The notes under the pieces are model-generated. The model searched no databases. It saw only the letters and a list, made by a program, of their open reading frames with translations, and had not been told where the DNA came from. 64,000 nucleotides of DNA, from NCBI RefSeq assembly GCF_028898845.1, contig NZ_CP118574.1:3998501-4062500 (forward strand), written 5' to 3'. Of this stretch, positions 8,342 to 17,211 are shown one piece after another. A program made the position numbers and the translations under genes. Origin of the DNA: Streptomyces sp. WZ-12. GTDB lineage: Bacteria > Actinomycetota > Actinomycetes > Streptomycetales > Streptomycetaceae. Positions within the stretch are counted from its first letter, which is position 1. Each line of letters starts with the position of its first letter.

Positions 8342-8757
8342 CGGCGGGCCTCCAGATATCCGCCTATCAGCCCGGGCAGGGCGACCACCACGGCTCCGGG
8401 CACCCACCAGGCGGCCACGCCCGGGAAGAAGATCACGCCGAGCGTCAGCACCGCGGCGTACAGCAGACCCCAGGTGCCGATCATGATGCCGTGCCGGATG
8501 CCGAACCCCCGGCGGGCGACGGGCTGTCGGGCCGCGTAGACCGACAGCCACGACACCACGACCACCAAGAATCCGGTGCCGACCGCCACTCCGTACGGGG
8601 CCCTCAGCAGGCCGATCGCGAGCACCGCGAGGCCGGCCGCGGCGCCGTGGACGAACTGATACCGCACGTACCACCGCGTGCCCTTGCGGACCGTGGAACC
8701 CAACTGCGCCGCGCGGGCCAGCGTGGCCGCGGCGTCGTGGGACGCACACTCCCTCAT
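8338..8757 (-). CDS. Small membrane protein with four predicted TM helices
   Basis: 139 residues with hydrophobic stretches FVHGAAAGLAVLAIGLL, VAVGTGFLVVVVSWLSVYAA, IMIGTWGLLYAAVLTLGVIF and AAWWVPGAVVVALPGLIGG. No catalytic motif is visible; its function is unknown. It forms a two-gene operon with the winged-helix regulator, which suggests the regulator controls membrane composition or transport. ATG at 8757 is preferred because GAGGGGGAG lies 6 nt upstream; a second ATG at 8772 would start before that site. Confidence 0.8.
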   Translation of the reverse strand: MRECASHDAAATLARAAQLGSTVRKGTRWYVRYQFVHGAAAGLAVLAIGLLRAPYGVAVGTGFLVVVVSWLSVYAARQPVARRGFGIRHGIMIGTWGLLYAAVLTLGVIFFPGVAAWWVPGAVVVALPGLIGGYLEARR

Positions 8758-8798
8758 GACACTCCCCCTCATCGCTCATGCTTTCGACACTCACCATG

Positions 8799-8836
8799 CT
8801 GACAAGAACTTTCCGAACTGACAAGTACTTTCCGGC
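8799..8836 (-). promoter_or_regulatory. Tandem 19-bp direct repeat upstream of the membrane protein/regulator operon
   Basis: CTGACAAGAACTTTCCGAA (8799-8817) is repeated as CTGACAAGTACTTTCCGGC (8818-8836), identical at 16 of 19 positions with no gap. It lies 40-80 bp upstream of the membrane-protein start. Two head-to-tail sites on nearly the same face of the helix suggest cooperative binding, most simply by the regulator of this operon. Confidence 0.65.
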
Positions 8837-9115
8837 ACTTGATGTGCAGGCGGGGCGGGGCGGGCAGACACCGCCCGAGGCCATCGGCGATCGCGCCGGG
8901 CCCGCTCACCAGGTCGGGTACTGTTGCCCCGGCCACCGGCGCGCACCGTCGCGCCGGAGCGCGCCCGCCCGTGCCGCACCGAGGAGGTGAGACCGATTCC
9001 CCGCCAGTCCAGGCAGGTGCTCCCGTCTCGCGTCCGTGCGTCCACCGGCTCCAGGTGACCGCCCGACATCCGTGACCCGGGACGCGCCGCACGGCATCCC
9101 GAAAGGCTCACCACC

Positions 9116-9964
9116 ATGTCGTCCCACCCGTCACCCCGGACCACCGCCGCACCGCCGGCCCCGGTCATCGCCCGTCTGCGCGCCGCCGGTTGCGTCTTCG
9201 CCGAGGACGAGGCCGCGCTGCTGATCGACACCGCCCGCACCCCGGCCGACCTCGCCGCCATGGTGGAACGGCGGGCGGCCGGTCACCCCCTGGAACACGT
9301 CCTCGGCTGGGCCGAGTTCGGCGGCCTGCGGATCGCGGTGGGCCCGGGGGTCTTCGTGCCGCGCCGGCGCACCGAGTTCCTGCTCGACCAGGCCGTCGCC
9401 CTCGGGCGCCGGGCCGCCGGGCGGGCCGACCGACGCCCCGTGGCGGTCGACCTGTGCTGCGGCTCCGGCGCCGTGGGAGCGGCCCTGGCCGCCGCGCTGG
9501 GCGAGGTCGAGCTGCACGCCGCCGACATCGAACCGGCCGCGGTGCGCTGCGCCCGCCGCAACGTGGCCGCCGCCGGCGGCCTGGTCTACGAGGGCGACCT
9601 GTTCGCCCCGCTCCCCGTCCAACTCCAGGGCCGGATCGACGTCTTGACGGCCAACGTGCCCTACGTGCCCACCGAGGAGGTCGAGCTGCTGCCTCCGGAG
9701 GCCCGCGAGTACGAACCCCGGGTGGCGCTCGACGGCGGTGTGGACGGGCTCGACGTGCTGCGACGGGTGACCACGGCCGCGCCCCGGTGGCTGGCGCCGG
9801 GCGGCCACCTCCTGGTGGAGACCGGCGAACGCCAGGCGGCCCGGGCGGTGCGGACCTTCCGGCGCAGTGGGCTGCTGCCCCACGTGGCCACCTCCGACGA
9901 ACTCTTCGCCACCGTCGTCATCGGCACCCGCCCGGCCGACCCCGAGCCCGCCACGACTCCGTAG
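9116..9964 (+). CDS. PrmC/HemK-like protein glutamine N5-methyltransferase homologue
   Basis: 282 residues in the order of the HemK family: an N-terminal helical domain with HPLEHVLGWAEFGGLRIAV, FVPRRRTEFLLDQAV, the SAM motif DLCCGSGAVGAALA (about residues 117-130), the acidic ribose-binding strand LHAADIEPAAV, then TANVPYVP in place of the family NPPY motif, and a C-terminal GGHLLVETGERQ. The Asn-Pro-Pro-Tyr change to Asn-Val-Pro-Tyr marks a divergent paralogue rather than the release-factor methylase itself, so substrate is uncertain. ATG follows GAAAGG. Confidence 0.85.
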   Translation: MSSHPSPRTTAAPPAPVIARLRAAGCVFAEDEAALLIDTARTPADLAAMVERRAAGHPLEHVLGWAEFGGLRIAVGPGVFVPRRRTEFLLDQAVALGRRAAGRADRRPVAVDLCCGSGAVGAALAAALGEVELHAADIEPAAVRCARRNVAAAGGLVYEGDLFAPLPVQLQGRIDVLTANVPYVPTEEVELLPPEAREYEPRVALDGGVDGLDVLRRVTTAAPRWLAPGGHLLVETGERQAARAVRTFRRSGLLPHVATSDELFATVVIGTRPADPEPATTP

Positions 9965-10011
9965 CGGTTAACTCCTTCGCCGTTGTCAGTGGGGCACCGT
10001 ACGGTGGGCGC

Positions 10012-10887
10012 ATGGCTTCGATGAGCTATGACCGCCACTGTGCCGAAATCGTCGCTCAGACCGCCCTGTTGAGCACCCGCCTGTCCGATGCCGACCTCTC
10101 GGCGCCGGTGCCCTCCTGCCCCGGCTGGACGCTCGCCCAGTTGGTGCGCCACCTCGGCGGTGCGCACCGCTGGGTCGACACCATCATCCGGACCAGGGCC
10201 ACCGGCCCGGTCCCCGACGACCTGGTCAACGACGTCACCGGCTACGCCGACGTGGACGCGGCCGCGCTCGGCGCCTGGCTCACCGAGGGCGCCGAGCAGT
10301 TGGCCGACGTCCTGCGCGCCGCCGGGCCCGACACCGCGGTCTGGACGGTGGCCCCGGGCGGCACGCCGGCCTTCTGGGCCCGCCGGATGACGCACGAGAC
10401 GGTGGTGCACCGTGCGGACGCCACCTTCGCCACCGCGCGGTCCCCGGCCGGCCCGGCCCCGGCCGACCGCCCGTTCGCCGTCGTCGAGGACGTCGCCATC
10501 GACGCCCTCGACGAGTGGATGTCCTTCGGCTCACTGCCGGTCGTGCTCGAACCCAAGCCGCGGATATGCGCGTTCATGGGCGCCGGCCACAGCCTCCGCT
10601 TCCGGGCCACCGACGCCGCCCCCGAGGCCGCGGCGGACTGGCTGATCAGCCTGGAGGCCGACGCCCTCACCTGGCACCGCCCGGCCACCGGCACCCTCGC
10701 CACGCCGACCACCACCACCGTCCGCGGGGCCCTGAGCGACCTCCTGCTGCTCGTCTACGGCCGCCTCCCCACCCGCGGCCCGACCCCCGGGCCGGTCGGC
10801 GCGCACACCGGCCCGGTCGAGATCACCGGCGACCTCGACCTCCTCGACGCCTGGCTGGACGCCGTCAGCTTCTGGCTCAAGGAGTAG
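10012..10887 (+). CDS. Maleylpyruvate isomerase family mycothiol-dependent enzyme
   Basis: 291 residues of the actinobacterial DinB-like mycothiol S-transferase superfamily. The N-terminus has VPSCPGWTLAQLVRHLGGAHRW, in which His supplies a metal ligand; WARRMTHETVVHRADA provides the H-x3-H-x2-D metal site, and a C-terminal domain ends GDLDLLDAWLDAVSFWL. Members add or use mycothiol, the actinomycete low-molecular-weight thiol; the real substrate is unknown. ATG at 10012 with a short leader. Confidence 0.88.
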   Translation: MASMSYDRHCAEIVAQTALLSTRLSDADLSAPVPSCPGWTLAQLVRHLGGAHRWVDTIIRTRATGPVPDDLVNDVTGYADVDAAALGAWLTEGAEQLADVLRAAGPDTAVWTVAPGGTPAFWARRMTHETVVHRADATFATARSPAGPAPADRPFAVVEDVAIDALDEWMSFGSLPVVLEPKPRICAFMGAGHSLRFRATDAAPEAAADWLISLEADALTWHRPATGTLATPTTTTVRGALSDLLLLVYGRLPTRGPTPGPVGAHTGPVEITGDLDLLDAWLDAVSFWLKE

Positions 10888-11119
10888 CAGGAGCAGGGCA
10901 GTTACGCGGCCCGGCACCTCTCAGGGGGACGATGCCCAACGGGCCCCGGTCGCGGCCGGTTCGGCGGTGGTCGTGGGCGGACCGGCAGTCAGCGCACCGG
11001 GGCGTCGGCCGGCGGGGCCAACGCCCATGAGCGGCAGGGCTCTTGGGGATCGGACAAGGCGCCGCCCTCCGCTCCCGTAGGGCGGGTGACCGGGCGGCGG
11101 CTCCGATCGCCCGGCCCGT

Positions 11120-12085
11120 TCACGGCGTGACAACCGGCTCGACCCCGGTCAACGCGCAACTGGCCGCCCAGAGTCGGGCCGCGACCTCGGTGTCGGCCAG
11201 GTTGCGCCACCGCGGCTCGTTGCGCGGCCGGCCGCGCAGGCCGAGGACCCGAGGACCCCACAACTGCCCGCCGCGCACGCCCGGATCGAGCACCGCGCGC
11301 ACCGCCGGCCACGCCCCGGCGTGCTTGCCCTGAAGGACGGCGGCCGCGGGCAGCCCGCGCAGCCAGGCGCCGGCGGTCCGGACGTGCACCGGCGGGCGGG
11401 TCGGGGTGCGGGAGTCGAGGGCGCCGCCGGGGTGGACCACCACGCTCGCCACCGGGCTGCCGGCGGCCCGCAGTCGACGGTCCAGCTCGAACCCGACGTG
11501 CATCTGCGCCAGTTTGGACCGTCCGTAGGTGCGCTTGGGCCGGTAGTCGCGCCGGGACTGAAGGTCGTCCAGATCCAGCCGCTCGGTCTTGGCCGCGAAG
11601 CTCCCCATGGTCACCACGCGGCCCGCCGGCGCGGCCGACAGCAGCGGCAGCAGCCACCGGGTCAGCGCGAAGTGCCCGAGGTGGTTGGTGCCGAACATCA
11701 ACTCGTGTCCGTCGCCGGTCTCTTGGCGCGCCGGCCCGTCGAGCGCGACCCCGGCGTTGTGGACCACCGCGTCGAGGCGCGTCACCTCCAGGGACTCCAC
11801 CGCGTCCCGGAGGGAGGCGAGGTCGGCGAGGTCCATCCGGACGGCCCGTACCCGTGCGCCGGGGACCCGGGCGCGCAGCGCCCCCAGGGCGTCCTCGGCC
11901 CGCGCCGGGTTCCGGCTGCCCAGGATGACGACGGCCCCGGTCGCGGCGAGCTGCTCGGCGACGAAGTACCCGATGCCCGCGTTGCCGCCGGTGACCAGGA
12001 CGGTACTGCCGTCGGCGGACGGCAACCGGTGCACGTCCCAGCGCGGGACGGACGGCACGGATGACACGGGCGGCACGGACGACAT
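11120..12085 (-). CDS. Short-chain dehydrogenase/reductase (retinol/protochlorophyllide-reductase-like)
   Basis: 321 residues. TVLVTGGNAGIGYFVAEQLA is the Rossmann glycine motif near residue 30, DAVVHNAGVA the NNAG-like strand, and TYGRSKLAQ the catalytic Y-x3-K. The chain is longer than a FabG-type SDR and has the C-terminal region of the WWOX/retinol dehydrogenase-like group; substrate unknown. ATG at 12085 follows AAGGGAG. Its upstream region is where the Tn7-like element has landed, 230 bp away. Confidence 0.9.
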   Translation of the reverse strand: MSSVPPVSSVPSVPRWDVHRLPSADGSTVLVTGGNAGIGYFVAEQLAATGAVVILGSRNPARAEDALGALRARVPGARVRAVRMDLADLASLRDAVESLEVTRLDAVVHNAGVALDGPARQETGDGHELMFGTNHLGHFALTRWLLPLLSAAPAGRVVTMGSFAAKTERLDLDDLQSRRDYRPKRTYGRSKLAQMHVGFELDRRLRAAGSPVASVVVHPGGALDSRTPTRPPVHVRTAGAWLRGLPAAAVLQGKHAGAWPAVRAVLDPGVRGGQLWGPRVLGLRGRPRNEPRWRNLADTEVAARLWAASCALTGVEPVVTP

Positions 12086-12311
12086 GCGGGCTCCCTTATG
12101 GCACGAGGCGCGACGATCAAGACGGGACGAGACGACGGGTGACGGGATGACGGGACAGCCACGGCATACGGCCCGCCGCCCCCGCCCCCGGTCCTCACCC
12201 ACACTCGCAGCGACCACCAACAGCCCACCGACGCACCGCCGACGCCGCACCGACAGCGCCCGCCGACAACCCCGCGGCCCCTCCACGCGACAGGGCGACG
12301 CGCGGGCCACC

Positions 12312-12420
12312 TCGACTGTCCTGTCGCAGTTAAGTCCGAGTGGTGTAGGGCCTCGGATCTGGGATGCCCGGAGAAGTCTGAGACGACGGGTCCTGGGGGC
12401 GTCTCAGCTTGCGCCGGGTA
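12312..12420. repeat. Left end of the transposon: TSD, inverted repeat and TnsB-like sites
   Basis: TCGAC (12312-12316) precedes the terminal repeat at 12317-12343, which starts TGTCCTGTCGCAGTTAAGTC. Inside it are a copy of the 20-base site in the unexpected orientation, TGCCCGGAGAAGTCTGAGAC (12365-12384), and one in the expected orientation, GTCTCAGCTTGCGCCGGGTA (12401-12420). The last overlaps the 3' part of the tniQ frame. Confidence 0.85.
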
Positions 12421-12575
12421 GCTCTTCGTTGGGCATATGCGGCGAGGGATCTTTCGATCCCGTCGGCGGCATCCCGTAAGGCATGGACGAACCACATGCC
12501 TCCGTCGAATCGGGGGACCAACTCGACTTGGAGTCGGTTGTTGAACTCGTCGATGAACTGCTGGAAGCCGTGTCC
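12330..12575 (-). pseudogene. tniQ: tniQ C-terminal remnant beyond an in-frame stop
   Basis: Directly after the TAA at 12578-12576 the same frame continues for 81 codons, reading GHGFQQFIDEFNNRLQVELV and on through WFVHALRDAADGIERSLAAYAQRRATRR before a stop at 12330-12332. The sequence is protein-like and amphipathic, so it was probably part of a TniQ of about 320 residues. A single base change (for example CAA or GAA to TAA) would explain the break; a frameshift is not needed. Confidence 0.72.
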
Positions 12576-13304
12576 TTACGCGAGGGCGAGTGAGCGCCAG
12601 TGAGGTGAGGCGTAGAGCGCGGTGATGGTGACGGTCTCCGGGTAGTGGGCGATGAGACGGCGGTGGTCACGGTTGCTGCCGTGCCGGAGTGGGGGAAGGG
12701 CTTGGACGCGTCGCGCTGTGTCCTCGTGGCGGAAGCTGCGACCGGCGAGGTCGTGCCAGAGCTTGGCTCCGCGCTCGTAGCAGGTGGTGAGGACAACGGG
12801 CCCGTGCTTGTGGAGAAGGCGGTGGTGACGTCGTTGTGCCTGCAGGACGTCAGGTAGAGCGGTGAGATCGGCCTGGATCTGGTAGTGCCCTGCTGGTTCT
12901 CCGATCCAGAGTCTGTGGCGGAGGCAGACCTGGTGGTGGAAGCGCGAGCGCCAGGCGGTGACCTGATGAACGCGGTTGTAGGTTCCGGTGCGACGGGCGA
13001 CGCAGAGATGGCAGGGGACGCCCGGAAGAAAGTCCGGGCGGGAGGGGTGGAACATCTTCGGCTGTTGACCGAGATAGGGGATCGCCTGCAGCAGGCTCTT
13101 CCGGGACTGGCCGCTGGCCAGGCTGAGTCGGTCAATGTAGTCCTGCCGGGACTCCAGCCAGCTGCTCTGCGCGAGTGCTCGTGTGGGAATGACTCCGTTG
13201 GCCTCGCCCAGGCGGCGGAGGTAGGACTTCTCCGTCTCTTGCGGGAACGGGGTGACGGGGCGGGGAAGACGCCTGGTCAGCCAGTAATCAGTTGGTTCGC
13301 TCAT
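12576..13304 (-). CDS. tniQ: TniQ-family transposition target-selection protein, truncated
   Basis: 242 residues. The N-terminal RRLPRPVTPFPQETEKSYLR with RLGEANG is the TniQ opening motif, and C98-x2-C101 with C127-x2-H130 form the zinc-binding knuckle. TniQ/TnsD proteins choose the target and recruit the TnsC ATPase. ATG at 13304 overlaps the tnsC stop (ATGA). The protein ends early at an in-frame TAA, and 81 more in-frame codons follow, so it is probably a shortened or defective TniQ. Whether the short form still works is unknown. Confidence 0.87.
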   Translation of the reverse strand: MSEPTDYWLTRRLPRPVTPFPQETEKSYLRRLGEANGVIPTRALAQSSWLESRQDYIDRLSLASGQSRKSLLQAIPYLGQQPKMFHPSRPDFLPGVPCHLCVARRTGTYNRVHQVTAWRSRFHHQVCLRHRLWIGEPAGHYQIQADLTALPDVLQAQRRHHRLLHKHGPVVLTTCYERGAKLWHDLAGRSFRHEDTARRVQALPPLRHGSNRDHRRLIAHYPETVTITALYASPHWRSLALA

Positions 13305-14338
13305 CCGGCCCTCTGGCGGGAGGCGTTCTCGCTGTTGTGATCGATCCGGGTCTTCTTCAGCAAGCTCTGGGTGATGCGTTCGCTCTGGTCGAGGATCGCG
13401 GTGATGGCCGCGGCGCGGATCAGGTGAGAGAGGCTTCCGATCATGCCGCCGGTGCGCTGGTGCAGATAGTCGGAGAGATTCACCAGGGTCTGCGGCTGGT
13501 GGCGGTGGAGGCGCAAGGTGTCCTCCAAGGTGGCGATCAGTGATCGCCACTCCGCGTTGCGGGGGAAGGCGCCGGTGCGGACCAGGGTGCAGCGTCCGCC
13601 CATCTGCCGGCCGCGGATGCCGGTGAAAACGCCGGACTGCTCGACGTCGATGCCGGCATAGACGAAGGTTGCGGGCAGGTGTTCGGTGAAGTACTTCAGG
13701 TGATCGGACAGGTCCTCGCCGGCGGTGGTTCCGTGGTTCAGGAGGTGGATCTCGTCGACGAGCACGAGGTCCGTGCGGGCCTCGATCATCACCTGGCAGA
13801 CGACGTTGGTGATATCGATCGTGTTGTGACGGGCCGAGACGGAGGGCAGGCCGAGGAAGCGGGCGAACTCGATGGCGAGTTTCCTGGGCGACCCCTTGGG
13901 CGGGGCAGTCAGATAGACGACCGGGATTCCGTCGCTGTCGGGATGGCGTTGGCGGACGCGCAGTTCGTGGAGACGGCCGAGCTGCTTGAGCGCCGTGGTC
14001 TTGCCCGTGGTCTGCTGACCGGAGACGATCAGGCCGCGCCGGGCTCCGGTTTCACGCTGGTTGAGCAGAGTCAGCAGGCGCCCCTGGTGGGCGATCTCCC
14101 GGACGGCCGAGGTGCGTACGACTTGAAGTTCGGAGTGGTAGAGGATGCGGGCATCGTCGTAGGACTCCTGATCGGCGGGGCTCAGCGAACGCCACCGGTC
14201 TTCGGGCAGCAGATCGAAGCTGGTCTGGTCGGCTTCGACGAACTGCCGCCAGCCGGTGAGCTGCGTGGTGGGATCACGCCGCGTCTCCAGCAGCCCGCCG
14301 GTGCCACCAGTGTCCGGGTCCGGTGTGTTCACCACCAT
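13301..14338 (-). CDS. tnsC: TniB/TnsC-family AAA+ ATPase of the transposon
   Basis: 345 residues. Walker A is GQQTTGKTT (107-115) and Walker B is LVLVDEIHLL with D195-E196; a sensor-like region (FVYAGIDVEQSG, then GRCTLVRTGAFP) follows. The family forms ATP-dependent filaments on DNA and links the target selector to the transposase. ATG at 14338 lies inside the end of tnsB and has AGGAGG 7 nt upstream. The stop overlaps the tniQ start. Confidence 0.93.
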   Translation of the reverse strand: MVVNTPDPDTGGTGGLLETRRDPTTQLTGWRQFVEADQTSFDLLPEDRWRSLSPADQESYDDARILYHSELQVVRTSAVREIAHQGRLLTLLNQRETGARRGLIVSGQQTTGKTTALKQLGRLHELRVRQRHPDSDGIPVVYLTAPPKGSPRKLAIEFARFLGLPSVSARHNTIDITNVVCQVMIEARTDLVLVDEIHLLNHGTTAGEDLSDHLKYFTEHLPATFVYAGIDVEQSGVFTGIRGRQMGGRCTLVRTGAFPRNAEWRSLIATLEDTLRLHRHQPQTLVNLSDYLHQRTGGMIGSLSHLIRAAAITAILDQSERITQSLLKKTRIDHNSENASRQRAG

Positions 14339-16416
14339 TTCTCGGCCTCCTTGCGGGCGTCGAAGATTCCGAGCGGGACGACGTCGGCGAGGGCGCCCTC
14401 GCCTTCCTCCGGTTCCTCCGCGTCGGGAGGCGGCGGCTCAGCAGGCGTTGCAGGAGCCGGCCGGGGCCAGGAGGGAGCGCTGGTGGTCCGGGTCCGGGCG
14501 GCGACCTTGCGGTCCTTGCGGCTGCGGCCAGAGGGCCTGCCCGCCGTGCCTTGGGGGCCGTCGGCGGCCCGGTCCAGGAGCGCGACCGCGGCCTGCGCGA
14601 TCTCCTCCTCGGTGACTGGATCGGCACCCCGCTCGGCAAGGACCCGGCGGGCGTGGTCCCAGGCCAGTTCACCCATCGGCATCGGAGCGGTGCGCAGATG
14701 CCGCCAGATCGCGGTGATCCAGCCGCCCTCACGATGATTGCGTACCCAGATGCGAGAGATGTCGTATGGGTCGTAGTGGACCTCCCACCCCTTCCCGTCC
14801 GGGCCGGCGCCGGACGGCTGGCGGCGGAACGGCGTCAACTCCGTGCTGTCGTAGGTGCGGTGGCCCAGCCGGATCCCGTAGGAGTTGATCGTCCGACGGC
14901 AGCGGGGCAGCAACTCGATGTACTCGTCCGGGCTGAGCGCGACCGGGACATGCCCGGCCGCCGCGACGAGCGCGGCGTACTTCTCGTTCGGACTCAGAGC
15001 CTTGCCTGGCATCAGCGGGTCGCGCAGGCCGTCGTGCGGGCGGTTCTGCCAGATCACGATCCACTCCTGGAGCAGTTCCTGGAGCTGATGCATCGACCAG
15101 ACCGCCTGCGCTGCCGGATCGGTGCCGCGGTGCTCGGTGCTGCGGCCCTTGTGACCGGGCAGGTGTGAGACGAACATCGTGGCCACCGAGCCCAGCGTCG
15201 TCTCGATGTGCGGCTTGTCCGTCGGAGTATCGGGGTGCGCGGGCTGGAAGGAGATGCCCAGCGACTGGCAGGCCGAGCGGAACGTGTCGGAGATGTAAGC
15301 TTTGCCCCGGTCACAGACGATCGTCTCCGGCGTGATCACCGGGATCGCCGCTGCTTGGGCCAGCCGCTCGTCCAGCGCCGTGAGCGAGACGTGCGGCAGC
15401 ACCGAGCGGGACATCCGCAGCGCGTCCGGCCAGCCCGGACGCATCGACTCCGGAGTCATCGCCCTCGCCAGCAGCAGCGCGGCATCCACCGCCTTCGTCG
15501 AGGGCCGCAGCACCGCCGCGGCCAATGTGCGGGTCGCGATATCGACGATGCCGGTCAGCTCCACGGTGTCGACCGTGCCGTCGTCGTGCACGACCAGCAC
15601 ATCCAGTGGAGTCGAGTCGATCTCCATCACCTCACCCGGCCGGATGGCGGTCAGCTGGCCGAACATGCCCTCGGGCTGTTTGGCCAGCGAACGGCGGGTG
15701 CGGGCCGAGCCCAGCGTGTGCCGGCCGGAGGAGATCGCCTTGAGCAGCCGGTAGAACGTCGCCCGTGACGGCAACGGCACCGCCCCGGCCCCGTGCTCGT
15801 CCTCCAGGAGACGTTCCATCCGGCGCCGCAGCACCTGTGCGGAGACCGTGGACCTGGCGGTTTGCTCTTCCACGACCTTCCGCAGGGCGGCCACCACCCG
15901 CCGGTCGGCGCGGCCCGTGCCGTCCGGGGCCGAACGCAGTCGCGGATCGACCAGACCGAGCACACCCTCCCGCTCGAATCTGGCCCGCATGTCCTGCAAC
16001 ATGGTCAACGACACCGTCGTCTCCGCCGCCTCCAGCTCAGCGACCTTCGTCAACTCTCGCTGCCGCAGAGAACGGACGGCCGGGTCGTACTCGTCTTTCA
16101 CCGGCCCGTGCGGGTCATCGAGTGGGCGGCCGGTCAGCATCTCCACCAGGTGCCGCTGCCACCATTCGGCCCGCTCAACCGCCTTGGCGGGAAGTCCCTC
16201 CAGCACCCCGGCCGCCGGCACCACCGCGCGCACCGAGACCGGCGTGACCACCTCGAAGTCCTCACCGGTCAGCAGATGGGCGAGCATCACGACGCTCGCC
16301 GACTGGGTTTCGTCGACCAGCCGGACCGCGGTCCCCTCCAGCGCGGCCACCGTCTGCAGACGGCCGTCGAAGCGGACCAGGTCACCCGCTCGCAACAGCC
16401 GCGGACGCAAAGGCAT
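14329..16416 (-). CDS. tnsB: TnsB/TniA-family DDE transposase (Mu-type)
   Basis: 695 residues. N-terminal DNA-binding domains are followed by an rve-type catalytic core with D267 (VMEIDSTPLDV), D369 (VCDRGKAYIS) and E405 (KPHIETTLGS); 35 residues separate the last two, the classical DD35E spacing. A Mu-type C-terminal beta-barrel (GIRLGHRTYDS) and a Pro/Arg-rich tail, the likely TnsC contact, complete it. The ATG at 16416, after AAGGGGG, is preferred to the longer frame. It overlaps tnsA by 35 bp and tnsC by 10 bp. Confidence 0.94.
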   Translation of the reverse strand: MPLRPRLLRAGDLVRFDGRLQTVAALEGTAVRLVDETQSASVVMLAHLLTGEDFEVVTPVSVRAVVPAAGVLEGLPAKAVERAEWWQRHLVEMLTGRPLDDPHGPVKDEYDPAVRSLRQRELTKVAELEAAETTVSLTMLQDMRARFEREGVLGLVDPRLRSAPDGTGRADRRVVAALRKVVEEQTARSTVSAQVLRRRMERLLEDEHGAGAVPLPSRATFYRLLKAISSGRHTLGSARTRRSLAKQPEGMFGQLTAIRPGEVMEIDSTPLDVLVVHDDGTVDTVELTGIVDIATRTLAAAVLRPSTKAVDAALLLARAMTPESMRPGWPDALRMSRSVLPHVSLTALDERLAQAAAIPVITPETIVCDRGKAYISDTFRSACQSLGISFQPAHPDTPTDKPHIETTLGSVATMFVSHLPGHKGRSTEHRGTDPAAQAVWSMHQLQELLQEWIVIWQNRPHDGLRDPLMPGKALSPNEKYAALVAAAGHVPVALSPDEYIELLPRCRRTINSYGIRLGHRTYDSTELTPFRRQPSGAGPDGKGWEVHYDPYDISRIWVRNHREGGWITAIWRHLRTAPMPMGELAWDHARRVLAERGADPVTEEEIAQAAVALLDRAADGPQGTAGRPSGRSRKDRKVAARTRTTSAPSWPRPAPATPAEPPPPDAEEPEEGEGALADVVPLGIFDARKEAEKWW

Positions 16417-17152
16417 CCTGGCCCCCTTCCCGCACCACGCCGAGCCGGACTTCCGCGTCCGCGGCCAACAGTCCGGCCCCCAGGTCCGCAATCAGGACCT
16501 GCCGCCAGAGGAGGTGAAACAGCACCGGAAGCACCGCGACCGGATCGCCCACGTGGCGAGCCCCGTCCAGCAGCCCGCCTCCCTCGGCGAAAGCTGCCAT
16601 CAGCCGGGCAGCGACCCCGGCGCGGTGCACCCGCGGATGCCGATACCCCGCCAGCCCCATCAGCACCGCATCCGGCGCCCCCACCCGGGTGAAATCCCAG
16701 CCCACCAGCGAACACGCCGCCGCCGTCACGGCGAACTTCACCGCATCGGGAGGCTTGATCCGCTCGTCGGGGCGGACGTCGACCACCAGAGCAGTGCCGT
16801 CCGCGCGGCGCACGAAGAAGTCCGGTGTGTGCCGGATCCGCTTTCCCTCCGTTCCCGTCCACGACAGCCGGAACGGCTGCGAGGCCATGCCCGTCACCAG
16901 CGGATCGAAGTCGAGCAGCATCAGATGGTCCCGCTCCAGCCACGACTCGTGGCCCACACGCCCGCCGCAGGTCGCCGACCAGTACCAGCCGCACCGGTTG
17001 GTCTGCCCCCGGAACGTTGGGAACCGGCGTTCGGGCCGTACCGATTCGAACGGCACCGGCCACAGCCGCCCCAGCGAACCCCGCTCACGGAACCCGGCGG
17101 CGCTGACGTACTCCAGCTCGACGTCTTCCGCCGACAACACGCTCGTATCCAT
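16382..17152 (-). CDS. tnsA: TnsA-like heteromeric transposase endonuclease
   Basis: 256 residues. The nuclease core shows E73 (GHESWLERDHLMLLDFDP), D111 (RHTPDFFVRRADG) and the strand ALVVDVRP (121-128), aligning with the E-D-QVK site of E. coli TnsA but with Arg127 where Lys is usual. TnsA cuts the 5' strands so that transposition is cut-and-paste instead of replicative. First gene of the tnsABC-tniQ operon. The Arg substitution is seen, its effect is not known. Confidence 0.85.
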   Translation of the reverse strand: MDTSVLSAEDVELEYVSAAGFRERGSLGRLWPVPFESVRPERRFPTFRGQTNRCGWYWSATCGGRVGHESWLERDHLMLLDFDPLVTGMASQPFRLSWTGTEGKRIRHTPDFFVRRADGTALVVDVRPDERIKPPDAVKFAVTAAACSLVGWDFTRVGAPDAVLMGLAGYRHPRVHRAGVAARLMAAFAEGGGLLDGARHVGDPVAVLPVLFHLLWRQVLIADLGAGLLAADAEVRLGVVREGGQDAFASAAVASG

Positions 17153-17211
17153 CCGGGCCTCCGGTACGACGCCGACCAGTCGCGAAGACCGTACGGAAGG
17201 CGGCGATGACG

